Source of the DNA: Patella vulgata
Taxonomy: Eukaryota > Mollusca > Gastropoda > Patellidae
NCBI RefSeq assembly: GCF_932274485.2
Contig: NC_065881.2
Coordinates: 63,622,702 to 63,686,701, forward strand
DNA length: 64,000 nt
Direction: 5' to 3'
The notes beneath the pieces are model-generated. The model was not told the origin of the DNA. It made no database searches and was given only the letters and a program-made list of their open reading frames with translations. Positions 1 to 12,400 of the stretch are shown in pieces; the stretch's first letter is position 1, and every line of letters starts with the position of its first letter. Made by a program: the position numbers and the translations under genes.

Positions 1-166
1 TCTGTCTAATTGTTCATATGAGCAAGAGCCCTATGGAATTTCTAAAATTTTCAGATCGTGAATTTGAAATGCACTTTAAACTTTAAAGAATTGTCTTCTG
101 GTCACGTTTAGACTTCGAAATCTTGTGAACATTTTGTGTATGTCATTCTATGTTATTTGTTTGTAG

Positions 167-415
167 GCTGGTAAAATATTGGTATTAAAAAAGAAATACC
201 GACCAGAAGCTACACCCATTCCAGCCCCTAGATCTATAAGAACTGATAATGCTAGAGCATCTTCGGAACCTCCTGGAAGAGTTGATGATGAACACGATGG
301 TGTTGGAATGTCTAAAGTACGAAGTGAAGAATATTTTGACAGCAGAATAAAAGTTAAAAACAATGATAGTGGTGTTAATAGCCTGGCTGCTTCTACTTCA
401 TCCATAGCTTCATCA
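167..415 (+). CDS. SOWAH exon 1 of window (83 codons)
   Basis: Acceptor TTGTTTGTAG and donor GTAAGT bound a phase-0 exon reading AGKILVLKKKYRPEATP onward and ending STSSIASS. It is low-complexity and charged, with no recognised domain. Bases 1-166 upstream are the end of an intron. Reading past the donor stays open only to 505, so the splice is preferred. Confidence 0.75.
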
Positions 416-3400
416 GTAAGTAATTATGAATCAGTGAAATTTGATTTGTTTCTAATTAAGAGAGATTGTATCATTTCATTACATCAGGACCTTGAGTACA
501 TGTAAGTTCAGTGATAAGCATAATCTTCTAAGACTAAGAAACAATAAGCTTATGCACTTTGATTTGTAAAAACTAAAGAACACAATAACTCTGCTTCTAA
601 CTGAGGTGTAAGTGTTCATTAGGAGAATGTCTTGACTGAGTTCGAACATTATTATTTTCCGCTAAGATTTGGTTGATATTTTGTATTATGATACCTTTAA
701 TAAATTATGTGCTATTTTGGATTGAGTTGGAGGACATTAGCCTCACTATCACCTGTTACCTCTGTTCAGTTTTGATAGTTGTCTGAATGCTGTAGCAGTA
801 AAAGTTGTCATCAGATCTGGTTAAAATATGTGCATTGTTAGATAAATTTCTGTTAATTACTTCTAGAATTGCTTTCATTGCTGACTTTGTACAACCTTGT
901 GAATGTTTTGTAAAATTATGAAAGTCATTATCATTGTTTCGATTATTGAGATGAATCACGATTACAATAATTTCTGATAATTAATTATAGGATATTGCCC
1001 TTGATTATGTCATAGCAACTTATAAAACTCATTATGCAGTATATAATGTGACAAAAATTCATAGACTACTCGTATACCTTAGGCGATGTGGGCGTATGTT
1101 TAGTTGGCTATTTATCTTTAATACTTTAAATAACTTCTGATATTTTAAGATATATTTACGGTATCTGAAATCGAATAAGCATAAACAAAAGTAAAATGAT
1201 ATTGACATAAATGTTGTTACAATGTTCTTAATTTTCCGTCTGTGCACTTATTGCCTGGATCGATATTTAGAAATTTCAAGCTTGATTTTAAGATTTTAAG
1301 ATTATTTCCTAATTCTCTTGGATTTGAAACTCACAATAAGAAATTTGTTAATCCTGTGAACACTGTAACACACATATATGTATTATTATAGTTTTTTGTT
1401 TATTTCACTAATTTTTTTTTATTGATATTGGTACTTTAAGGGTTCACAGATATCACAACTATCCACAGGCACAGCTTCTACTGAAGATGAAGTGAATGAA
1501 TCTATATCTGTAAAAGAACGAGCCAAACATTTAAATAAAATAGAGTCACAAAGCGATGTGTTGATGCCAAATCAATTTAGAAAGAAAACTGTAAGTGTTG
1601 TTTTTTTTCCATGGTTGTTTGTTCATTTTATTTGCACATAATGGTGATCTTAACCAACATGAAAGCATAGTCGGGGATACAGGTGCTGAGGTGAGAAGGG
1701 GGTGGGTGGAAGCTGGGTTAATGTAAAATCTAACAAATTGTACTTAAAAATCCTATATCCGTCCCTGAAAACTAATGTCATACTTAAATAAGGAAATCAT
1801 ATAATTTTGAGTTTGTTTTATGCTCTTTTTTTTATAGGCTAGAGAAAAATTTGGGGGTGGCGGAGATGATGATGATGATCATTCCTCGGGTACTGCCTTT
1901 CCTACGGTATGTGTTGAAATCTTATAATATTCCAGTATGTAAAGAGCTTTATTCGCACTGATATACATGTAATACTAAATCAGTCCACAAGATGATAAAT
2001 ATATAACAAATATTTTACCAAATGCAGGATTGTTTTCTTTGATGTGGGTAAATTCTATTTACCAGCCCTTTTCTCTAAAGGATAAGGTGTAAAAATAAAG
2101 TGTCGTGTTGAAGTACACATGAGTTTAACATCCTGTATTAGTTCTGAACTGTGTAATTATAAATCTTACTTATGTAATTCATAGTCTGTTGAAAATGTTT
2201 TCAATATTCTACAATACAGTATGATGAGGAGGAGAAAAACTGGATGTTAACATGTTGTTCAGCTGAATACCATGAAATGAATAGGTTATTATCAAAAAAT
2301 CCTGCTCTTGCTAAAATCAGGGTAAGTTGTTTTTTTTATTTAGAAAATGAATAAGATGACTTTTCTAGTTAGATTTTTTTAAGATATTCATTAATAATTC
2401 TATCTTAAATATGTAATTTTTATAAACAATTTATTTTGAATTATTTTATCCATTATAGTTTTATTTATATGATTTTATTTCATTTTGTATGATTTTATAC
2501 TATTATTGTTAAGCGCAATCGCACACTTTATAGTGGAATCTGCGCTATATAAATTTATGTAATAATGATTATAATTGATCGTGTTTTGAAAAATAGCACT
2601 TTAATTACAGGTGTACAAGCAAGAAATTTATTTTTCATATTCTTTAGTTTTATGTGTATTTTTAATTTTCTTTTTTCTTCCTTTTTTCTAGGACTTTACA
2701 AATGTAAGTATACTATTAATGATAAATATACTAATGGTAAATGTCTAATTGAAATTTAGAGAATGAGAATTGAGATGCAAAAGGTGTTACTGTATTAATT
2801 GAATTTTATATATTGATATATTATTATTAATACTTTTCTTTCTTTTTCATGAAATTTTCTTCTGTAAAAGGGGGTAAGTAACCATTTTCTTACAAGAGAA
2901 AATAATCTGTACCATGGTACAAAGATATGGTCTTTTTTTAGAGCCTTTGAGATAAAAATAACCAGTTTTGTTTAATAAATATAAATTAACCAGTTTTATT
3001 TAATTAAAGATAAATGAACCAGTTCTTTTTAAATTAACGATAAATGAATATATATTCTATTCAATTTAGAACAAACCTCATTTTGAAAATAAATGAAATG
3101 AGGTTTAACAGGCTACTGTTCTGCTCCAACTGGGCTAATGAAGACAGGCATATGCGATGCTGGGTGTTATGAGGGAAATTTGGCCCGGACTGCGGCGCTA
3201 CAGTCTACTCTTATATCGAATTCCAACTGCCAAGGGATCTTTTACGTGCAGTCCAATGCGTACGTTGGACCCCAGTTTTTCGAAGGACTAGACAGCTATC
3301 CTTGTCAAGCCCTCCGTCCTGCACCGCTGACAAAGGGAAGCCATGCCTGAAAATCTGATGAACTTTCTCGGCCATCTCCGGAATAGAACCCGCGACCTCC

Positions 3401-6400
3401 AGGCTAGTTAGCCAGCATCTTACTCACTTAGCCACCATGGCTCCCAATCCCATATTAAAAAAAAAAGTCTGTGTAAATGACTCTAAACTTAATCTTTTGC
3501 CTTAATTTTTTCCTTTTCATATTCCTCCGTTTGGATCAATATAGTATGTAAGTATATTTATTTACTTAAGTGATATTCTCTTTTTAGAAATGATGCAATC
3601 AGAATTTGGACATCTCTTAACTTAGACCACAAACAAATCTGTAACACTCTAAAAAACTAACTCTAGATGACAGAATTTATTGTGCGAATTCCTACATTTT
3701 CTCTTTACTATATTGACATCTTAATCCATTTGTTTTGTTTTAGACTGCACTGCATTGGGCTGCAAAGCAAGGTAAAGCAGAGGTCATCAAATTATTAGCT
3801 GGTAAACCAGGACTCAGTATGAATCAAAGATCAGTGAGTATTATATTTTCATTTTTCAGTAGATTGGTTATTGATATTTAATTCAAAGCAATAAAGGGTT
3901 ACACTGTAGGTTTAGGTCATACTTTTGTTCTTTATTTCAAACTGGAATACAAAACTACACACAAAAAATATGGAGATCGATCAATAGTTGTTAATTATGT
4001 ACCTCAGGATTTTTCTTCAACTGAAAATGCTTTTATTTATGTTGTTAACATTTTTGTTTGTGTTCTTTTTCTTTCATATAATTAAATAAACAGTATGTAA
4101 GTATAGTATTAATTGTTTTATAACTTAAACCCTCTGTGTGCCAGAAATATTTTAAAATTGATCAATAATAAATTGTAATACATGTAGGTGTTCTATTATC
4201 TATATTTACTTGTTAGTCTAGAATGATGATGCTTTTAATGATGAAATACCTGCCTTGGCTTGGCTTAATATTTAGAGAAGATTATTGCTTGTGTTTATTT
4301 TGTCATAGAGTATATTTCTTTACTTTTTTAATTTCATGTGTTCCACAATTTTAGGGGGTAAGTAATGTTTTAAAATCAGAAGAAACAACATTTTTAGATA
4401 TGGTCATTAAGATATTGATTTCATTCTGTTTATGGTTTGAATAGTAGGGTTTTGTATGGTTAGGACTGACAGGGAAAGAATGTAAAGTCATTCATAATAT
4501 GTGATGAAATAAGAAAAGTCAGAATGTATGTAATTCCATGACAGATGAAATCAGCAGAAGAGTGAACTGATGATTAAATCACTTTTATTTTAATTAGGCC
4601 AGTTTAAATCTGATAATTGTTGTATGTAAATATGAGTAAGGTAGACATATTTAAATGGAATGTAGATTTATTATGTGATATTAGTATTTACTGTTAATTA
4701 TTACATTCTAGTAAATTGTACAGTATTTTTAATATCAACAAATTTTACCTTTTCTTCCAAGGGATACACAGCACTTCATTTAGCAGCGATGCAGGGACAT
4801 GAAGATATCATAGAATTATTAGTTCAAAATTATAGTAAGTATTACTTTTTGAGAGTCAAGAGTCATTATGATAATTTACAAATATTTTACCATTGCATGT
4901 TACATTGATTAGGTGTTGAGTAATTTAAGGAAGCATTTGCACTGGTTGTTATTATTTTTATTTCTAAATGTAATCCTCTGTTTCTAAATGTAGTCTTTGT
5001 TTTTCAGAGGCTGATTCTAATATAAGAGATTACAGCGGGAAAAAAGCTAAACAATATTTAAAGAACTCAGCTTCATCACGCACACAACGTAAGCTTATTG
5101 TTACTGATACTAAGTCATTAGATATCAAAACCACTAGAACCATTATGGGTCCACCATTACCCGCTCAGTCTAAAATCAGAGCCAGTAAACGCTTTTCTAT
5201 GACTGATTTCGATTTGAAAAATCGAAAATGATTTTCAATATATGTGATTGGAAGCAAATGAACAAATTTTTTAAAATCCTGGTAGTGTCACAATGTTTAT
5301 GCTCACTTTTATTTTATCCTAGATATTATTTTAAGATTTGATATTAATAATTTTATTATTTAATACTACCCGTTTACCTAATCTAGTCTGTCTGTTTTTC
5401 TTTGTAAGAAAAATATAGATCTGAAATTTTGAGAATATGCCTGGATGTAAATAGTTAAACCTTTGATTTAGATACCTTGATTATCAAAAAGAAAACTATA
5501 GTCATTTAACTCTGACACAAAAATTTTTAAATATTTTTGGCTGTATTCTTTTTAATTTTATTAATGATAGATAATTAAATATAGGGCACCCTACCAAAGG
5601 CTATGTCATCACTTCTGTCCACGATCTGTCTGTTCGTCTATGTGATCGTCTGTACAGGCTAAACAAATTACATTTACAACTTCTTATGAACTGCAGATGT
5701 GATTTCAACCAAATAGATAAAAAAAATCAAGACATTTATTGTATTGAAGGAAAATCATATACGTAACATGGGTGTAGCCCTTCGGTGCACTCTTTAAGTT
5801 ATTGTTATTTATTTTTAATAACATTTTTCTTATTGATCAGTGATTTTAATCATTGATGTAATTATCAAGGAGTATATTGGTGTGTGAAGATAAAGAGATA
5901 ATTTGTAGTTGTCTCGTGTTGTATGAATATTGTTATAGTTTATTGTAAAGTATTTTCATCCCAGTATTTTAATCCTTAATTATTTGTCCAGTCATAACCT
6001 GAGAATTATAAGGTTTCATCAGTAACATTGAAAAGGAAATGTTAACAATCTGATTAAAATACAAATCTATATTTCGTTTCGTTTTTTATACTTTCGATGG
6101 CCTACACTACATGTAGATCTAACAAGTTATAGTGGGAGTTCACGTTCTATGACGTCAGGTACCAAGCAAGCGACATTTGACCCGATAACGTCAGTCATTC
6201 GATTAACCAATTAGCGACTGCCATGCTGGTTTAAATCTACTTTTGCTTTGTTTTGATTTCTATCGCTGGTAATGTCTACCCACAGTTTCGCGCAAAAAAG
6301 GTCAAACGCTCGATTCAACAGACCATTTGATGGGCTGACCCCTTATTTCAAGCAGAACACTAGTTAAATAACAAGTCTTCCATATCCAAATGTAGTAAAG

Positions 6401-9400
6401 ACAAGTAAAAACGAAATTTTGAACTATAAAAAACGAAACGAAATTGGATCTGTGTTTTAATCAGATTGGAAATGTTATGTATTATACACAGGGAAATATG
6501 GTCTGTATCAAATTTGTTACCAGGTTATTATTTCCTCTCATTTGTGAAAATCATGACCAGAAGCTCATTTAAAGAATTTTACAATAGAATTTCAAATTTT
6601 CCACCTATAATGAATCTACCTAATAATTCTTAGCTGTGACATTGTTATTGTTATAAATCTGTATCTGGATTTTAGGGAACAAAATAGATTTTTAAACAGG
6701 GTGGTTGTTTTCTTAAATGGATTGAATCTAGAGGATTTTTATTTATCTAGAAGAAAATTATACATAAACACTGATGGGCTATTAAGGCTTTGAACCTCAA
6801 TTGCTCAGTCATATGTTCGTGACTTGTCAGGTCTACAGAGTACAGACCCACAGAATTGCCATATGGAAGAAGTAGATTGTTGCTGGTATTTTAAACATTA
6901 TTATATGCTATTTAATCTTTTATTTATATACCAATAGAAAGAAAAAGTATTCAAGAAATTCTCAGAGAGTCAATAAAAAACTGACTTCATCTATACAGGG
7001 ATGTAATCTTTGAATATTGTTTTAATCTTTTTAATTTTAGTCTTTTATTTAAGTCATGTATTTTTTTATAGACATTTACACAGGCTTTATTATAAATATA
7101 TAGATTTTAGCCATTGTTGACTTAAAATTCTAGTTTTTTTTATGCCATGCAAATGTATATAAGATCTTATTATTGTTTTATTTAATTTATTACTATGTTT
7201 TTAAATGCTTAGCCAAGCTGCTGTGAATAACACTGATAACTTTATTTAATTATAAGATGAATCTCTACCTTATTTGCTATCTGCCTATTAATACATCGAA
7301 ATCATTTAAAGATATATTTCTGTGACAATCAAGATTTTCTATGTTACCATTTATGGGCAAATACTGGCTATATTCACACAGCCAGGAACAATTTTATAGT
7401 TCCCAAAAACATTATCTTTACAAAACACTTCAAGCATACTGATGTAGGTTATTTAACATATTAGTCATAGTGTAGTACTTGCTTAAGGTCATGAATAAAT
7501 GACGGAGGATGTTAATGGGAACATAGAGAATTGTGAGCTTCCAAATAGTCCAAGTTGAAATCTATAATAAAAATAGTTTTCAGGGTCCAAATAACATTAT
7601 TATAACACTGTCTATAAATCCTCTAATCTATAGGATGGGTGGTCTTTATTAGCCCAGCAGAACAGTGGGAAGTTAAACCCCATTTCATTTCTATTGGATG
7701 AGATATTGATCACTTCTAATAAGGAAGCAAAAAGTTCTTTCTACATTTGCAGTATTTTAGGTTTTTTAAACTATTTTTAATTACAATTCCATACATAATG
7801 AGAAAGAACTTATCTTCCTATGATAAAGTTTAACTTGAATTATGTGTAAATTAATAATGATTTGTATGAACTATCACTGTGCCAATTGAAATATACATCT
7901 TTCTATATCAATTATGCAATTAATTATATATTCAGCCTACTTGTTTATATTTTATTTATCAAACTATTAAAAGGGCAACATGATGGGAGGCCAAAAAAAA
8001 AGATTTATTTATTTAAATGTTGGAAAAAATATTGTGTTATAATTCAGAAGATTAGCACAGAAAATGTAGATCAAATATTCTCATAATCTTAATGAAAAAA
8101 TCATTGGTGTATTTAGTAGGGGGAGAGGTCATTGGACATATTGTTTATCAATTTTAATCTCCCTTTTGCAAATAGGCCAAATACTGTGGTGTAAAAAAAA
8201 AAGTGGATAGAAAGACAATTTGAATTAGATGTGTGAGACAACATAATCAAGTCAAAAAGTCAATAACATGTATACTTGACAATCACGAACCAAGTTTTTC
8301 TAACCTTGCTTTGAAAGCTTTGAATTAGTTTAAAGTTTAGGATATTATTTTCAGGTTGGATAAAGTTTTGAAGTAAAGTTGGTTTTTTTATATGCCCACA
8401 TTGAAATGTGGTTGTATATTGTCGTCGCCCCCATGGGTCCGTCACTTTGAAATATCTTTGGACGCTTTAGACGCTAAAGTTAATATCTGATTGACTTGAA
8501 TTTATACAGTGTTGAAGGAAACGAGACGAAGAAGCCTGTTGATTTTCAATGATTATGGCAATTGATATTAGATGTTTTGTATGCTAAATGTTAGAATAGG
8601 GCAGAACTAGAAGCCAAATGGATTGTTACTCATAATCAGTTTTTAGTTTGTTGTAAATGTTTTCATTGCTGAAAAAAGAAAGAAATATGCGACAACCCTT
8701 GTTGACTCCCTGGATGACTTAGCTGCTGTGGGCGTATGTTTCGTTGCTTGGCAACCTATCTTTTTCTGGTTTGTTGTCCCTTTAATTACAGTATCTCACA
8801 ATTTTTACACTAGTCTTTTACACTATGGTGATCATAGAGAAGCAACTGAATCATTGTTTATAAAGACACTGTCTATATATGATATAATAGTTATTTGTAT
8901 ATATTATTTACTTGCTTATATATTTATATTGATTATTATTATGTTATATTTGCAAATCTATTTACTTTGCCTTTGAAAATAAAGAATTATTAATTCAATT
9001 TGAAAGAATGTCTTGAATTTGAAGAAATCTAGAGCATTAGCCACACACTGGCTTTATATAAAGATTACCTTAGATTGATGAAACCCAGACCTTTTTCACA
9101 AAGTTATACATATGGATTGAGTGGAATAAATGAAGTATTTTGGAAGTCTATTTTGATATTTACATATCTTGTTGAAGTTTTTAATACCTTGATGAAAATG
9201 GTTGACAGTTGTCAAGATGTTTAGCATTGAAAAAACCAACAGGAAGAGAAACAAGAATGTATCTTAGCAGATCTTTTTATCCAAAGCATCAACCACATCA
9301 AGATAATTGGTAGTTTTTCTAATTTGTGACCGGTTGAACATGTGCATGGGTTGATATTCTTTGATTGGTTTGGTCAAATTTTTTTTTTTTTAGATTAATT

Positions 9401-12400
9401 TATTGGGATAATTGCATGCTAACCATTAGTAACCGAAAGTGTTTGAAGCCATGTTTTGATATATAAATATAAGAAGCATGTTTTTGTGGGTAAAATGGTT
9501 TTATTTTCTAAAATAAATTTAGGTTATATTTTCGAGATTTTGTTTTTGCAAGAAAATAGAATAAATGTTTTAAAAGAGTTTTTTTCTCTCTCATTTTTTT
9601 AGCGATCACAATATCTTTGAGCAACAAACAGGTTGATAAAAGTAACAATAATATTCTTTCACAAATATTAGGTTATGTTTTTATCCCTGAATTCACAGTG
9701 TACTCAACTATTTGCACAAAATATATGGAAATTTATTATTTTGCTGTGTGTCACTTAATTTATATACTTGTTTGTATATTTAATCCCTTTCTCACATTCT
9801 ATACTCTACGATATATATCTTATATATAACGAATCACAAGATCTGAATCAAACTTTTGGGTCTGTGAAAAAAAAGTGCAGCGTATGAAGTATTGTACACC
9901 CTTGCTGCCTTAAAAAATTACCAACTGACTTTTAGTTTTTTTTAAAACATATTTTATTAGTACAAATTAGAAGACAAAACAGGTTTCTGCCAATTTAAAA
10001 TCATTTAGAAATGGGTGTCCAATTTACTTTTATACAAGACAAGACATACAAAAAGAATTTTTCATGAAACCATCTCCCTTCTTCAACATTTTTGCTTTTC
10101 TGTATTTTTTCCATTTTATTCTTTTAAATTTCAATTATTGATATATATTTATAGATCTATATCTAAAAGATATTCTTAGCTTTTTGAATTTATTTGTAGT
10201 AAAAGAGTGGTTCTGTGATGTTTTAAATGTTGTAATATAATTTTGTTCTAGTTTTTATGTTGTTTAAGGAATAGGGTACACCATATTGTATAATTCATTA
10301 ATGTAAAACCCAACACACAGTAATATTGCTGGTAATGTCCAAAATAGGACAGAACATTACGAATGCATCTTAAATCTCTCACCAAATTAATCTGATTGCT
10401 CTTTTTATACTAATAAATATTATAAGACTATGCTACTAAAATATTCACTATCTCAATATTCCCAATTTAACAGTACCTATATTAAAGGAGCTAAACACCT
10501 AAATCTCTTTGATTTAGGTAAAATAAAATTATGCATTAAATTAGGTTAATAAAAATATATTGTAATATAACAAAAATGCAGCTCAACAAATTGGAAGAAT
10601 GAAATTTTTTGTATTTATTATAGAATTTACATTGAGGATTAACAAAATGTAGATAATATTTAAGTTTAAAGTATTGTTTTTACCATACTTATATTATTAT
10701 GTATATTTTTTCAGAATTACTATTATCAAGAAGACTTGCAGCTACATCAACCAACAAAGGTAACTATTAATTATAACATGTTTTAAATGTCCATTAATTT
10801 GTTTATGTGACTACAATTATTTTACTTTCCATTGAAAAATATATTGACAACTAATGTATATAGAAACTCTCTGGTACAAAAATTATCATCCAATCTTTTT
10901 GAAACATTGCTTGGATTAAATCAAGTATTATAGGTGCTATCAATCAATGTTTTGTAACTATCATCTACTAAAGAATATTTCACTGCATCAGAAATTACTG
11001 TTAACTCTCACATGAACATTGTTTAATAAGTTCTCATTTGCTATGAGAATCAACAACTCCATTAATTTACACTTGTTTACTGTGTAACCAAAAAGGGGAC
11101 AATGAAATATTTGGTACTTTAATGAGTTTAATCTGTTACAGGTCAATCGCTTGATGACAGTTTTCTTCGTACTAATTTACGAAAGAGTAATCGTGCTAGG
11201 GCTATATCATCCTTAATTCAAGCCACAGCCTCAGCAGTACATCGTAATAAATCTACTATGCTACGAGCTAGTTGGGGTAGTTCATCAGAAGATGTTACAG
11301 AAGATCCTACTCCTCCTGGTAGTACTCATTCATCACCATCTAATAAACGTAAAAGTTCTGTAAGTACTTGTTACTGGTATTTAAGATTTACTAATCTTCA
11401 AGCTTAATTATTTATCATGACAAATAGCTACTAAACTAATGTTTCTGTAAATATGCATTTATTACAATCTAAAAGTTTCTGTAAATACTCATTCATTATT
11501 AGCTACAAAATGTAACATTTCTATGAATACTCATTTATCAATGGCTACTACTACTAATAGTTCTGTAATTTGTAAATACTGGTTAATCATCAGCTACTAA
11601 ACTAATGGTTCTGTAGATACCCATTTATTAATTTATTACAAGCAAAAAGTTTTTCCAATACTCATCACTTGCTACTAAATTTACGATTATGTAAATACTT
11701 ATTATCACTAACTTATTCATTCATCATCTACTACTAACGTAATGGTTATGTCAATACTTAGTCATCACTAACTACTGCTAAACTAATGGTTATGTAAATA
11801 CTTAGTCATCACTAGCTACTAGAGTAATGATAATGTAAATACTTAGTCATCACTAGCTACTAAACTAATGGTTATGTTAATACTTAGTCATCACTATCTT
11901 CTAGAGTAATGATAATGTAAATACTTAGTCATCACTAGCTACTAAACTAATGGTGATGTTAATACTTATTGATCACTAGCTACTACTAAACTAATAGTAT
12001 ATAAATACTTAGTCATCACTAGCTACTAGACTAATTATAATGTAAATACTTAGTCATCACTAGCTACTACTAAATGAATGGTTATGGAAATACTTAGTCA
12101 TCACTAACTACTAGACTAATGATAATGTAACTACTTAGTCATCACTAGCTATTAAACTAATGGTTATGCAAATACTTAGTCATCACTAGCTACTACTAAT
12201 AATTATAAACTAATGGCTATATAAATACTTAGTGCTAAACCAATGGTCATGTAAATAGTTTCATAAATATGCATGGCGATTTCTACTGTTGCGTCCATTA
12301 CCTAATCAATTCAGCCTATTATCAACGAAAATCGGGTTGAGTGGTAATTATACACTCGGTACACTATATTAATTTTGTAATTTTGAATATTATTCACCAT

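Noticed and set aside
148-405. Minus-strand frame of 85 codons at the left edge
   Set aside because: Antisense to SOWAH exon 1, whose frame is supported by splice sites and downstream phase.
2871-4363. Recursive (ratchet) splice sites in place of 3-nt exons
   Set aside because: A ratchet point has AG directly followed by GT. Here three bases lie between in all four cases, the introns are short, and the protein motif needs the codons.
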